From NCBI RefSeq assembly GCF_018860705.1, contig NZ_JAHKQA010000034.1, forward strand, positions 1 to 47,054: a stretch of 47,054 bases of DNA, read 5' to 3'. This stretch comes from Citreicella sp. C3M06 (lineage in GTDB: Bacteria > Pseudomonadota > Alphaproteobacteria > Rhodobacterales > Rhodobacteraceae). The position numbers and the translations under genes were made by a program. Position 1 is the first letter of the stretch, and the number at the start of each line of letters is the position of its first letter. This document shows, piece after piece, positions 15,096 to 25,500 of this stretch. The notes beneath the pieces are model-generated. The model did not search any database, had not been told where the DNA came from, and saw nothing but the letters and a program-made list of their open reading frames with translations.

Positions 15096-17513
15096 TCAGT
15101 GCGGCTCGTCCGACAGATGGGTCACATCAAGCCCACGTGTGAACACCAGCCCCATCGAATCGCGCAGCGTGATCGGCCCGCCCATGTAATCGGACCCGAT
15201 GCCGGGGCTGCGGATCGCCAGATACCAATCGTTGCGCGACACCGAGTCGGGCAGCAGGTCGAGCGGGTCGATTTCCTCGGTCTCGCCGCCTTCCATGTGG
15301 CAGATGGTGAACACCTCACCGCCCTGCGGCGCATTGCGCAGGCTGACGAACACGGTGCGCCCGTCGATGGGCTCGACATAGCGGAAATGATCGTCGGGGC
15401 GCAGGTTATGTCGCAGCCACGGGTTGTGCAGGCGGAACATGCGCAGGCGCCGCATGGCGTTGGTCTGCACCGGGTCCAGTTTGGAAGTGGAGTGCGAGAC
15501 GTTGCAATATTCGTGCATGTCATCCATCCACGCCCGCGCGATCTGTTTCAGCACGCCGACGGTGACCGGGCGCGGCCCGGCCAGCTCCGGCTCGACCGCA
15601 TTGAGCAAGGTGGCGATGGTGTGCAGGTCGTAATCGGTCACCTCGACCAGTGCGGGCAGGAATTCCATGAACCGGGCCAGATCCTCGCGGGTTTCAAACC
15701 CCAGCTCCTTGAGGAAGCGGAACGCGCCGGGGATCGAATAGGCATATTCGTCGACCTGCCATTTCAACGAGATCGCTTCTTCGGCCACCACCTTGACGCC
15801 GTATTTGTCATCCTGATTGCGCACGAAACCCCAGCTTGCCCGCGCCGTCGCATTCAGGAAATCCATCGGCACGCCCGGCAGCGCGGCATAGGTCAGGATC
15901 GACACCGCCGGGTTGTCATAGGCCTTGTCGAGGATTTCCATCTTGGTCTCGCCAAGGCGGGTGTTGATGTTCAGCTTCGGGCTGACCTGCGTGCCCCGGC
16001 GGAGCGTGTCATGGTTGGCGGTGCCCGAGATCCAGTTGCTGCCGCGGGTCAGAATTTCCTTGATCCGCCAGTATTTCGACAGCCAGAACGTATAGATGAA
16101 CGGCGTGTTATGGGCAAAGGTCAGCGGCCCCCACTGAAACACGTCGGGGTCGAAATCCTTCTGGTTCTCGATCACCGCACGGTAATCGGACGACAGTTCC
16201 CAGTCTTCCTGCGGCCACGGGCGGCCATCTTCGAACACGAACCACGGATGATACTCGGTGCCCGCGATGGATTGCACCAGCTCGGACATTTCCTGAAGAT
16301 AGGCGTCGTCATGGCGCATCTGCTGGGTGCTGGCATCCCACCATTTGAAATCCTGCGCGCCGTCGACGCGCACGCCATCAGCGCCGAAATCGACCTTGCG
16401 GCGTTGCATTTCCAGCAGGATCGCCCGCACGAAGGGGTTATGGTAATCAAGGTTCTGGCCGTACATGTTCGGCCCGGCGAAGAAATGGCTGTTCAGCGCA
16501 TTCAGCCCCTGATTGTCGGCATGGCCAAACACCAGATCGATCACCAGCATTTTGGGGTAGCGCGGAAAGTTGTGCAGCACGGCGGCAAGATCGACCAGCT
16601 CGTCAGGGCGCGCGGTTTCCAGCAGCACCGGATTGACCGTCGCCATGCCGCTGATCACGATGTCATAGCCCCAGTTGGTGGTATCGGGGCGCATCAGATG
16701 GGCGGTGACCGCGCTGTCATCGGCATCGCTGTCTGTCCAGAAGGCCGGGCCGGCCTCGTAGACGGTGGTCGGCTCGACGGGCAGCAACTGCACCGCGTCA
16801 TAGCCGGCGAACAGCTCGTCATCCGGCTCCAGCGGCAGGCCGGCGGCGACGCGCGCGCCGAGCCGTTCGAACTGGCGGGTCAGCGCCGCCAGCGTGCCGC
16901 CCGGCGTGGCAGTGGGCACATGCACCTGAAGGATCGAGGTCGGCGGCGCGAATTTGTGCGGGGTCTCGCCCCGGACCTGTTCGAAATAGCCCTTGTCGTG
17001 GCGACGGGCCTGCATAGCGGGCAGATCATAGATCTCGGCGGGCGCAAAGGCGCCATAGGGCAGCGAGCTTGCCAGCGGATCAAGGATGCGGTTCAGCGCG
17101 CCGTCCTGATCGCGCCAGACCAGCGCATAGAAATCGCCGACGCTGTCGCGATCCCCGGCCCGCAGCCCCTTGGCGGCGGCAAAGGTAAAGGCCTCGCAGC
17201 GCTCTACCGGCAAAAGCACCCGGTCAAAGGTGACATCGCAGGCCGAGGCCGTCAGGTCGAGCGCCTCGCGCGGGCGCAGGATCTCAAGGTAAACATCGCC
17301 GTCGGCAATGCGCCAATCCTGCAACTCCGGGGTCCAGAAGCCGAACTCGACCCGCCCGTCTTCGACCAGCGCGCCAAGCCTGCGGGCGATCTGGCGCCCC
17401 GCATCAAAGCGGTCGGGGGCGGTGTTGAGCACCTCGCGGCACCATGCCGCGCGGGCATGGGCCTGATCGCCATCGCTGTAGATCTGAAGGTGGTCGGCTG
17501 TCTGCTCAGTCAT
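15096..17513 (-). CDS. gghA: glucosylglycerol hydrolase-like glycosidase (GghA family)
   Basis: The 805-residue protein fits the GghA glucosylglycerol hydrolases, which split the compatible solute glucosylglycerol to glucose and glycerol and are related to alpha-amylase family GH13. GH13-type regions are recognisable: LVIDLVFGHADNQ (region I-like), GADGVRVDGAQ with Asp384 as the likely nucleophile, WFVFEDGRPW with Glu428 as the likely acid/base, and SGTANHDTLR with Asp502. The N-terminal 200 residues are a separate domain rich in beta strands. No signal peptide is present. ATG 17513 was chosen over an upstream ATG at 17624 because AGGAC precedes it and the extension is proline- and arginine-rich with no family match. 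The exact substrate is inferred from family resemblance recalled from memory. Confidence 0.78.
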   Translation of the reverse strand: MTEQTADHLQIYSDGDQAHARAAWCREVLNTAPDRFDAGRQIARRLGALVEDGRVEFGFWTPELQDWRIADGDVYLEILRPREALDLTASACDVTFDRVLLPVERCEAFTFAAAKGLRAGDRDSVGDFYALVWRDQDGALNRILDPLASSLPYGAFAPAEIYDLPAMQARRHDKGYFEQVRGETPHKFAPPTSILQVHVPTATPGGTLAALTRQFERLGARVAAGLPLEPDDELFAGYDAVQLLPVEPTTVYEAGPAFWTDSDADDSAVTAHLMRPDTTNWGYDIVISGMATVNPVLLETARPDELVDLAAVLHNFPRYPKMLVIDLVFGHADNQGLNALNSHFFAGPNMYGQNLDYHNPFVRAILLEMQRRKVDFGADGVRVDGAQDFKWWDASTQQMRHDDAYLQEMSELVQSIAGTEYHPWFVFEDGRPWPQEDWELSSDYRAVIENQKDFDPDVFQWGPLTFAHNTPFIYTFWLSKYWRIKEILTRGSNWISGTANHDTLRRGTQVSPKLNINTRLGETKMEILDKAYDNPAVSILTYAALPGVPMDFLNATARASWGFVRNQDDKYGVKVVAEEAISLKWQVDEYAYSIPGAFRFLKELGFETREDLARFMEFLPALVEVTDYDLHTIATLLNAVEPELAGPRPVTVGVLKQIARAWMDDMHEYCNVSHSTSKLDPVQTNAMRRLRMFRLHNPWLRHNLRPDDHFRYVEPIDGRTVFVSLRNAPQGGEVFTICHMEGGETEEIDPLDLLPDSVSRNDWYLAIRSPGIGSDYMGGPITLRDSMGLVFTRGLDVTHLSDEPH

Positions 17514-17702
17514 GCTGTCCTGTCTCCGCATGTGGTCTCGCGGCGCTGATGCACCGCTGATACCCTCAAGCCGGGCAGGACCCGGAGGGCGCGCGAGGCG
17601 TCCCTGCCGGGCTGGCAGGGTCACACAAGACCGGCGCAGGGCCCGAAGGCCGCGCCTGTCCTGCGCCGTAACCTAGGGCACGCATCCGGTCATGCAACGC
17701 GA

Positions 17703-17732
17703 AAGGCCCGGTTTCGGGCGAAACCGGGCCTT
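17703..17732 (-). terminator. strong inverted repeat, terminator of the isomerase gene
   Basis: AAGGCCCGGTTTCG pairs almost perfectly with CGAAACCGGGCCTT around GG. On the minus strand the stem ends in TTTC, 34 bases past the stop of the gene at 17766-18359. Confidence 0.75.
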
Positions 17733-17765
17733 GTGGGCGGGCGGTGCCCGACAGCTCAGCAGCGA

Positions 17766-18359
17766 TCAGGCGGCGGCGCGGCGCAGGGTCTCAGCCATGG
17801 CAGGCAGCCGGTCCTGCCCTACAAAGCGCTGATCCCCAAGCAGGTAGGTCGGCGAAACCGTCGCCTCATGGTTCACCACCTCATGCGCAATGTCATCGGC
17901 CATGTCGCGGATCTCGTTGCGTTCGGCCATCGCCATCAGGCGGCATCCGGGCAGGTCGATCTGGTGCAGCGCTTCGGCCAGATCGCCCGGATCGGCGATA
18001 TTGCGCCCTTCGGCCCAAGTGCCGCGCATGCAGGCCAGCGCCACCGCCGACTGGTCGAGCCCGAGCTCTCCGGCGGCGATGATCACCCGCGCGGCAAGGC
18101 GAGGATCGACAGGGTGGTGCAGCGGCATCGGCGCCATGTCGAGCCCGCGCAGCTTTGCCCAGCGACGCCGGTCTTCGACGGTATCTTCGGGGGTGTGCGG
18201 CACCTGCGGCAGTGCCGCCTCGCGGCAGACCCGATCGATGTCGGCAGGGCGAAAGCGCACTGTCGCACCGTTGTCATGGGCCAGTTGCATCAATGTTTCA
18301 TGTCCGAGATAGGCATATCCCGAGGCCGGCGAGAAATAATAATCAATGATCGCACTCAT
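17766..18359 (-). CDS. 2-hydroxychromene-2-carboxylate isomerase family protein (DsbA fold)
   Basis: The 197-residue protein has the N-terminus of the kappa-class GST/HCCA isomerase family ([16 protein letters not shown]) where a Ser replaces the CxxC of DsbA, and the C-terminal half has a cis-Pro segment ([21 protein letters not shown]). Members use glutathione to isomerise hydroxychromene carboxylates in aromatic degradation, but many genomic copies have unknown substrates. ATG 18359 has GAGGA in front; longer in-frame starts (to 18413) add nothing family-like. No aromatic pathway genes are nearby, so the specific reaction is uncertain. Confidence 0.85.
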   Translation of the reverse strand: MSAIIDYYFSPASGYAYLGHETLMQLAHDNGATVRFRPADIDRVCREAALPQVPHTPEDTVEDRRRWAKLRGLDMAPMPLHHPVDPRLAARVIIAAGELGLDQSAVALACMRGTWAEGRNIADPGDLAEALHQIDLPGCRLMAMAERNEIRDMADDIAHEVVNHEATVSPTYLLGDQRFVGQDRLPAMAETLRRAAA

Positions 18360-18788
18360 GACAGTCCTCATGGGCAGGCAAGGCCCGGTGCGGGCCGATG
18401 CAGGATCTGTCACGATGTCACCCGGCGCCTGCGCGCATCCCTCCGCAAGCGCGGTGGCAGGATCCGGCAGTGTCGTCTGTTCCCGGGTAGCGCCATGTCG
18501 GAACCCCGTGAAACAAGGGAAACCTCACCGGGGGCTTGTGTCAAACACGCTTCAGCGCGGCGCAGAGATTTCCTAACACATTGCCGTGAATTTGCCCTTT
18601 CTGGTAATTTTCACCGTCGTTACTGCCGCATTCACAGGCGGAAGATGAATCCCGCCAGCCCCTGCCACCTATGGCGACCGCGTCTGCGGGGCTCGGCCAG
18701 CCCCCGGCACAGGGCGATTGCGCCCACCGATCCGGCTGCTAGTCTTTGCCAAGGAATGCCGCAGCGCGGCAGTGCGGAGGAGACAGGC
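18360..18788. other. non-coding region between divergent genes
   Basis: This 429-base stretch separates the minus-strand isomerase from the plus-strand SDR gene. No frame has convincing coding character. The more AT-rich part at 18560-18650 is the likely site of a promoter, but I cannot assign a -35/-10 pair. Confidence 0.4.
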
Positions 18789-19556
18789 ATGAAGATCACC
18801 GACCGGGTGTTTCTGGTAACCGGCGCAGGCTCGGGCCTTGGCGCGGCGGTCGCCGGGATGCTGGTGCACAATGGCGGGCGGGCAGTTCTGCTGGACGTCA
18901 ACGCCGAAGCGGGCGCGGCGATGGCAACGCGGCTGGGCGCGGCATCATGCTTTGTGCGCACCGACGTGACCTCGGCCGAGGATGGCGCGGCGGCAATTGC
19001 GGCGGCGCTCGAAGCCTTCGGGCGCATCGACGGGCTGATCAGCTGCGCCGGGGTGGCGCCGGGGGCAAAGATCCTCGGGCGCGACGGGCCGCACCAGCTC
19101 GACAGCTTTGCCCGGGCGGTGTCGATCAACCTTGTGGGCACGTTCAACATGCTTCGGCTGGCGGCAGAGGCAATCGCCAGACAGCCCGCAGGCGAGGACG
19201 GCGAGCGCGGCGTGATCATCAACACCGCCTCGATCGCCGCCTATGACGGGCAGATCGGTCAGGCCGCCTATGCCGCGTCCAAGGGGGGCGTGGCGGCGCT
19301 GACGCTTCCGGCCGCGCGCGAACTGGCGCGCCATGGCATCCGCGTCATGACCATCGCGCCGGGGATCTTCCGCACGCCGATGATGGCGGGCCTGCCGCAT
19401 GATGTTCAGCAATCGCTGGGGGCCTCGGTGCCCTTCCCGCCCCGGCTTGGCGATCCGGTGGAATATGCCGCGCTGGCCCGGCACATCATCGAGAACCCGA
19501 TGCTGAACGGCGAGGTCATCCGCCTTGACGGCGCGCTGAGGATGGCGCCGAAGTAA
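18789..19556 (+). CDS. SDR-family 3-hydroxyacyl-CoA dehydrogenase-like oxidoreductase
   Basis: The 255-residue protein is a classical short-chain dehydrogenase: NAD-binding TGAGSGLG (11-18), Asp36 after the second strand (favouring NAD), and the catalytic set Ser148, Tyr161 and Lys165 (YAASK). The overall pattern ([34 protein letters not shown]) resembles 3-hydroxyacyl-CoA dehydrogenase type 2 (HSD10-like) enzymes that act on 2-methyl-3-hydroxybutyryl-CoA and related compounds. GGAGGAGA precedes the ATG. It is followed three bases later by the DUF1275 gene, so they are probably co-transcribed. Confidence 0.9.
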   Translation: MKITDRVFLVTGAGSGLGAAVAGMLVHNGGRAVLLDVNAEAGAAMATRLGAASCFVRTDVTSAEDGAAAIAAALEAFGRIDGLISCAGVAPGAKILGRDGPHQLDSFARAVSINLVGTFNMLRLAAEAIARQPAGEDGERGVIINTASIAAYDGQIGQAAYAASKGGVAALTLPAARELARHGIRVMTIAPGIFRTPMMAGLPHDVQQSLGASVPFPPRLGDPVEYAALARHIIENPMLNGEVIRLDGALRMAPK

Positions 19557-19559
19557 CCG

Positions 19560-20270
19560 ATGCTGATTCATGATGGCCAATCCCGCGGCGTGCGTTTCGA
19601 TCTGTATCTTGCGGTCTGGCTGGCGCTGGCCGCAGGCGGGGTCAACGCGGCGGGCTTTCGGGCGCTGGGGTATTTTTCGGCCAACATGACCGGCAATGTC
19701 TCGACCCTGTCCGAAGAGCTGGCGCTGGGGCGCGTCGGCACCGCGCTCTGGGCACTGGCGCTGGTGGCGGGGTTCATCCTTGGGGCCTTTGCTGCGGGGG
19801 TGCTGATCGAAGCAGGCTTTCAGCGCGGGCTGCGCGGGGTCTATGCGCTTAGCATCCTTGCCGAAGGGCTGGGGCTGATCGCCCTGTCGCTGCTGGGCGC
19901 GCTGTGGACAAGCGCGGCTGTGCTGCACCTGATGCTGCTGGGGATGAGCCTGCTGATGGGCTTGCAGAACGCCGCCTCGACCCGCATTTCCGACGGACGG
20001 GTGCGCACCAGCCACGTGTCGGGAATTGCGACAGACATCGGGCTGGAACTGGCCGCCCTGACCGGCGGGCGCACCGGCATGGCCGGAGACCACCGACAGG
20101 TGATCCTGCGGCGACTGGCGCTGCATCTTGCCACGCTGGTGGCGTTTTTCGCTGGCGGCGTGCTGGGCGTCTGGGGCTATGAACGCATCGGTTCGCTGGT
20201 GTTCACCGCCATCGGCGCGCTGCTGGTACTTCTGGCAGTGCCGCAGCTGGTCACCGCCCGGCGCCGCTAA
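19560..20270 (+). CDS. DUF1275 (YoaK family) membrane protein
   Basis: The 236-residue protein has about six hydrophobic segments and the DUF1275 landmarks VNAAGFRALGYFSANMTGNVS near the N-terminus and LLMGLQNAASTRISDGRVRTSHVSG in the middle. The family is widespread and its transport or other function is not settled. It begins three bases after the SDR stop. Confidence 0.9.
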   Translation: MLIHDGQSRGVRFDLYLAVWLALAAGGVNAAGFRALGYFSANMTGNVSTLSEELALGRVGTALWALALVAGFILGAFAAGVLIEAGFQRGLRGVYALSILAEGLGLIALSLLGALWTSAAVLHLMLLGMSLLMGLQNAASTRISDGRVRTSHVSGIATDIGLELAALTGGRTGMAGDHRQVILRRLALHLATLVAFFAGGVLGVWGYERIGSLVFTAIGALLVLLAVPQLVTARRR

Positions 20271-20302
20271 GCGGCTTTTCTCTGCCGCCGCTTCGCGTGT
20301 AT

Positions 20303-20317
20303 GTTCCCCCTATGTAC
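20303..20317 (+). promoter_or_regulatory. candidate LexA (SOS) box at the imuA start
   Basis: GTTC-N7-GTAC differs by one base from the alphaproteobacterial LexA consensus GTTC-N7-GTTC. It overlaps the imuA start codon region (ATG 20312), so LexA bound there would block expression. The imuAB-dnaE2 cassette is SOS-controlled in related bacteria. Confidence 0.5.
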
Positions 20318-20896
20318 CCGAGTCTCTCCGGCTTTCCCCTGCGCCCGTCCCGCGTCCACGAAGTCTGCGGTGCCGGTGCCACCACCTTCGCCGCGATCTG
20401 CGCCGCGCAGGACAGCGGCCCCGTGCTCTGGGTGCGCCCGGCCTGGTCGGTCGAGATCCTCAATCCGCAGGGGCTGTGCCGGTTCTTCGATCCGGCGCGG
20501 CTGCTGCTGGCGCAGGCCCCCAGCCACGAAGACGCCCTTGCTGTCACCGAAGAAGCGCTGCGCGACGGCTCCGTGCCGCTGGTGATCACCGAGATCACCC
20601 GGCCGCTCGACCTGCGTCAGGGACGGCGGCTGCAACTGGCGGCCAAGGCCGGAGGCACCACCGGGCTGTGCCTGATCCCCGAGGGCATGGGTTCGAACGC
20701 CGCCGAAACGCGCTGGCGGGTGTCGCCCTGCGCCGCGCCCCTGTCGATGGACTCGACAAGGATGCGTTGGGAAATTATAAAGAACAAATCAGGAACACCG
20801 GAAAATTGGGAAGTGCTCTGGGATGACACGACGAATCGTCTCCATGTGGTTTCCCCGGCTCGCGTCGGATCGGGTTCTTCGGGCGCGCCCGGTTGA
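20312..20896 (+). CDS. imuA: ImuA, SOS mutagenesis cassette protein
   Basis: The 194-residue protein matches short alphaproteobacterial ImuA, a RecA-like accessory of ImuB/DnaE2 translesion synthesis. The Walker-A-like loop is degenerate (CGAGATT, without the Lys), and the family ending RMRWEIIKNKSGTPENWEVLW is present. I use ATG 20312 rather than GTG 20297; both are possible. The 3' end overlaps imuB by 74 bases in another frame, which is long for a coupled pair but typical of the cassette's tight packing. Confidence 0.85.
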   Translation: MYPSLSGFPLRPSRVHEVCGAGATTFAAICAAQDSGPVLWVRPAWSVEILNPQGLCRFFDPARLLLAQAPSHEDALAVTEEALRDGSVPLVITEITRPLDLRQGRRLQLAAKAGGTTGLCLIPEGMGSNAAETRWRVSPCAAPLSMDSTRMRWEIIKNKSGTPENWEVLWDDTTNRLHVVSPARVGSGSSGAPG

Positions 20897-22325
20897 CGGC
20901 CCGTTTGCGTTGACGCTCAGACAGGCCAATGCCGAGCGGCTGCACTGCCTCAACGCCGCCGCCGAGGCCGAGGGGCTGCACCGCGCCATGGCGCTTGCGG
21001 ATGCGCGGGCGTTCTGCCCCGGACTGCTGAGCGCGCCCGCCGATCCCGCCCGCGAGGCGCGGTTTCTCGAAACCCTGCGCCGCTGGGCGCTGCGCTACTG
21101 CCCGTGGGTCGGGGTGGATGGCCCGGATGGCCTGGTGCTCGACGTAAGCGGCGCAAGCCATCTGCACGGCGGCGAGGCGGCGATGATGCGGGATATGGAA
21201 ACGCGCGCCGCCCGCGCCGGGCTGGCGCTGCGCTGCGGGCTGGCCGACACCCGCGGTGCGGCCTGGGCACTGGCGCGCCACGCGCCCGGCATTGCCCCGT
21301 CCGGAGAAACCCGCGCCGCGCTTGGCCCCCTGCCCATCGCCGCGCTGCGCCTCGACGCGGGCACGGTCATCGCGCTGCAACGGCTGGGCCTGCGCCACAT
21401 CGTCGACCTTGCCGCCGCCCCGCGCGCGCCGCTGGCCCGCCGCTTCGGGCGCGAGGCGCTTGCTCGGCTCGATCAGGCGCTGGGGCACCTGCCCGAGCCG
21501 GTCACCCCGCGCAAGGAGCCGCCGCATTACGCCACCCGTCTCAGCCTGCCCGAACCCATCGGCCGCAGCGAAGACGTCATGGAAGGCACCGCCCGCCTGC
21601 TCGCCCGCCTGTGCGAGACGCTGGCGAAACACGAGACCGGGGCGCGCCGGCTGGAACTGGCCCTGCGCCGCACCGATGGCGATGATCAGCGGGTCGAACT
21701 GCGCCTTGCCGCACCGATGCGCGATCCGGCGCGCATCCTGCCGCTCTTCGCCCGCGGCATCGAGGCGGCAGACGCAGGCTTCGGCATCGACCAGCTGCGG
21801 CTCGAGGCAACGCAGGTCGATGCCCTGCCCGCCCGCCAGATCGGCGGGCCGCAGCGCATCGCCGGTCAGGGCGATGGCGCGGGCAGTTTCGGGATCGACG
21901 ATCTCGTGACCCGCATCGGCAGCCGCATCGGGCTCGACAACATCCAGCGCTACCTGCCCGCCGACAGCCATCTCCCCGAATGCGCCTTCAACGTCGCCCC
22001 GGCCGCATTCAGCCCACCAGACAGCGGCTGGGCACCGCCGCGCCCACGCCCGCTGCGGCTGTTCCCGCCCGAACCCGTCACCGCCGACGGCCCCGCCCCG
22101 CCAAACCGCTTTAAATGGCGCGCCATGCCACTTGAAACGCTGGCAACCAACGGCCCCGAACGCATCGCTCCCGAATGGTGGCTGCCCGAAAACCCCGGCC
22201 CCGCCGCCACCTGCCATCGCGGCGCGCGCGATTACTGGCAGGTACAGACCCGACAAGGCCGCCGCCTGTGGCTGTTCCACACCCCTCAGCTGCCCGCATG
22301 GTTCGTTCAGGGCGAATTTCCATGA
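20823..22325 (+). CDS. imuB: ImuB, inactive Y-family polymerase of the mutagenesis cassette
   Basis: The 500-residue protein has the Y-family layout (RIVSMWFPRLASDRVLR at the N-terminus, helix-hairpin-helix region ALQRLGLRHIVDLAAAP near 190-205, little-finger region about 235-330). As in other ImuB proteins the acidic catalytic residues of active Y-family polymerases are not evident. ImuB acts as a hub linking DnaE2 with the beta clamp and ImuA during damage-induced mutagenesis. PLRLFPPEP near 400 could be a clamp-binding-like segment, but this is uncertain. Confidence 0.92.
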   Translation: MTRRIVSMWFPRLASDRVLRARPVDGPFALTLRQANAERLHCLNAAAEAEGLHRAMALADARAFCPGLLSAPADPAREARFLETLRRWALRYCPWVGVDGPDGLVLDVSGASHLHGGEAAMMRDMETRAARAGLALRCGLADTRGAAWALARHAPGIAPSGETRAALGPLPIAALRLDAGTVIALQRLGLRHIVDLAAAPRAPLARRFGREALARLDQALGHLPEPVTPRKEPPHYATRLSLPEPIGRSEDVMEGTARLLARLCETLAKHETGARRLELALRRTDGDDQRVELRLAAPMRDPARILPLFARGIEAADAGFGIDQLRLEATQVDALPARQIGGPQRIAGQGDGAGSFGIDDLVTRIGSRIGLDNIQRYLPADSHLPECAFNVAPAAFSPPDSGWAPPRPRPLRLFPPEPVTADGPAPPNRFKWRAMPLETLATNGPERIAPEWWLPENPGPAATCHRGARDYWQVQTRQGRRLWLFHTPQLPAWFVQGEFP

Positions 22326-22454
22326 CCCGGCACGCTCTCTGCGCCCCCACGGAAAGCGCCTCGCACATACCCGCTCGGCGGCGCAGGCAACCCCCAGCCT
22401 GATCCAAAACCATTGACCATCAGGCGCAGCGCCCACCCTTCATCTTGCCAGATA

Positions 22455-22495
22455 AACTCCGGGGGGAGCCGCAGGCGGGGGGCTGGCCCCCCTCT
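22455..22495 (+). repeat. G/C-run hairpin upstream of dnaE2
   Basis: GGGGGG (22477-22482), CTGG, CCCCCC (22487-22492) form a very strong short stem in the imuB-dnaE2 gap, just after another G run at 22460-22466. Without a T run it is not a clear terminator. It may be a dispersed intergenic repeat or affect dnaE2 translation. Confidence 0.5.
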
Positions 22496-22535
22496 GCCCT
22501 CGCCTCCGGGCCCAAAGCCAGCCAATTGCCACGCC

Positions 22536-25500
22536 ATGCCCCGCGACAGCCCGCCCAAAGACGCCCCTGCCTATGCCGAACTGTGCGTCACCTCGAATTT
22601 CACCTTCCTCACCGGGGCCTCTCACCCCGAGGAGCTGATCGCGCGCGCCGCCGAGCTGGGCCTCGCCGCCATCGCCATCACCGATTGCAACAGCCTTGCG
22701 GGCGTGGTGCGCGCGTGGTCGGCGCTCAGAACCCTGCGCGAGGAGCTGGAAACCACCGTCCGTTCGTCGCAACAGACCGACCCCTGCTCGCGGCAAGCCA
22801 TCGGCACGCCGCAGCGCCTGCGCGTCGCCGAACATCTGCCCCGGCTGATCACCGGCGCACGCCTTGTGCTCAGCGACACCGATGTCGAATGGCTCGCCCT
22901 GCCGATGCACCGCGCCGCCTACGAGCGGCTCTCGCAGCTACTCACCCTCGGCAAGCGGCGCGCCGAAAAGGGGCGCTGCCTGATCACCCTCGCCGATCTC
23001 GAAACCGCCGCCACCGGCATGGTCCTCATCGCCCTTCCCACGCCCGACCTGAACACCTCTGCCGCGCCGATCCGCCGGATGCAGCGGTGCCATCCCGGCA
23101 ATGTCTTCCTTGGCAGCGCCCCGCGCTACGATGGCTCGGATCAGGCGTGGTTCGACGCCTGCGCGCAGGCCGCCCGCCACCTTGGCACGCCGATGGTCGC
23201 CATCGGCGATGCGCTGATGCACCATGCCGCGCGCCGCCCGCTGGCCGATGTGCTCACCTGCCTGCGCACGCATTGCACCATCGACCAGATCGGCACTCGC
23301 GCCCTGCCCAACGCCGAGCGCCGCATCAAGCGCCCCGCCGACATGGCCCGACTGTACCGCCGCCACCCCGCCGCCATCCGCCGCACGCTGGAGATCGCCG
23401 CCCGCTGCGCCTTTGACCTGTCGGAACTCAGCTACGACTACCCCGACGAACACGACGGCATCGAAGCCCCGCAGCAGCGCCTCGAAAGACTGTCGCGCGA
23501 AGGTCTGCGCCGCCGCTATCCCCACGGCGTCCCCGACAAGGTGCAGATCCTGCTCGCCAAGGAGCTCGACGTGGTCAAGGATCTCGGCTTTGCCGCCTAT
23601 TTCCTGACCACCCATGACATCGTCGCCTTTGCCCGCTCGCGCGGCATCCTGTGTCAGGGGCGCGGCTCGGCGGCCAATTCGGTGATCTGCTATCTGCTGG
23701 GCATCACCGATGTGTCACCCGATCTGATCGGCATGGTGTTCGAACGCTTCATCTCGCGCCACCGGGGCGAGCCGCCCGACATCGACATCGATTTCGAACA
23801 CGAGCGCCGCGAGGAAGTGATCCAGTGGATCTATGACCGCTACGGGCGCGAGCGCGCCGGGCTCTGCGCCACCGTCATCCATTTCCGCAGCCGCGCCGCC
23901 ATTCGCGAGGTCGGCAAGGTCATGGGGCTGAGCCAAGACGTCACCGCCGCCCTGTCGGGGCAGATCTGGGGGCAGTCCAACGCGGGCGCCGATCCGGTGC
24001 GCATTCGCGAGCTGGGCCTCGATCCGGATGATCACCGGCTCAACATGACCATCCGCCTGATCGGCGAGATCATCGGCTTTCCGCGCCATCTAAGCCAGCA
24101 TGTCGGCGGCTTCATCATCACCAAGGGGCGGCTCGATGCGCTCTGCCCCATCGAGAACGCCGCGATGGAGGGGCGCACCTGCATCGAATGGGACAAGGAT
24201 GACATCGACGCCCTGGGGATACTCAAGGTCGATATCCTCAGCCTCGGGATGCTGACCTGCATCCGCAAGGCCTTTGCCCTGATCGAGCAGCACCACGGGC
24301 AAAGCTACACCCTGCACAGCGTGCCGCAGGAAGACGCGCCCACCTACGAGATGTTGCAGCGCGCCGATGCGGTCGGGGTGTTTCAGGTCGAAAGCCGGGC
24401 GCAGATGAATTTCCTGCCCCGGATGAAGCCGCGCACCTTCTACGATCTGGTGATCGAGGTCGCCATCGTGCGCCCCGGCCCGATTCAGGGCGGCATGGTG
24501 CAGCCCTACATCCGCCGCCGTCAGGGGCTGGAACAGGCGAAACCCTTTGGCCCGGCACTGGCCGCGGTCACGCGCAAGACCCTTGGCGTGCCGCTGTTTC
24601 AGGAGCAGGCGATGCAGATCGCCGTGGTTGGCGCGGGCTATACGGCGGAAGAGGCCGACAAGCTGCGCCGATCGCTGGCCGCGTTTCGCCGCATGGGCAC
24701 CATCGGCGAGCATCGCGAGCGCTTCGTGCGCGGCATGCTGCGCAACGGCTATCCGCTGGACGCGGCGCAGGCCTGTTTCAGCCAGATCGAAGGCTTTGCC
24801 GATTACGGCTTTCCTGAAAGCCACGCGGCGGCCTTTGCCATGCTGACCTATGTATCGTCATGGCTCAAATGCCATCATCCGGCGATCTTCGGCTGCGCGC
24901 TGCTCAATTCCCAGCCCATGGGGTTCTACGCCCCGGCGCAGATCGTGCGCGATCTGCGTGATCACGGCATCGAGGTGCGGCGGATCTGCGTCAACAACTC
25001 GGGATGGGACAACCATCTGGAACGGCGCGCCGATGGCCGCCTTGCGCTGCGGCTGGGCTTTCGCCAGATCAAGGGCTTTCGCGAGGAAGATGCGGGCTGG
25101 ATCGTGGCCGCGCGCGGCAACGGCTATCCCGATCCCGAAAGCCTGTGGCTGCGCGCCGGGCTGGCCCCCGCCGCGCTGGAACGGCTGGCCGAGGCCGATG
25201 CCTATGCCGGTATGGGGCTGAACCGGCGCGATGCGCTGTGGCAGGTGCGGGCGATCCGCGCGCCCGCGCCGCTGCCGCTGTTCTCGGGGCCGCTGGATGG
25301 CGAGGGCATCGCCGAGCCCGATACCGTGCTGCCGCCGATGAACCTTGGCGAAGAGGTGGTCGAGGATTACGTCGCCATGCGCCTGAGCCTGCGCGCCCAT
25401 CCGATGGAGTTGCTGCGCCCCGAGCTGGGCAATATCCTGCCCACCGACCGCCTGCGCGAGGCACCTTTGGCGGCGACCTGCGTCGCGGGGCTGGTCATCA

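Noticed and set aside
14157-17549. Very long plus-strand open frame (1130 codons) opposite the gghA-like gene
   Set aside because: Its product is rich in Arg, His and Gln with no family pattern, while the minus strand encodes a recognisable glycosidase. It is an antisense shadow caused by high GC.
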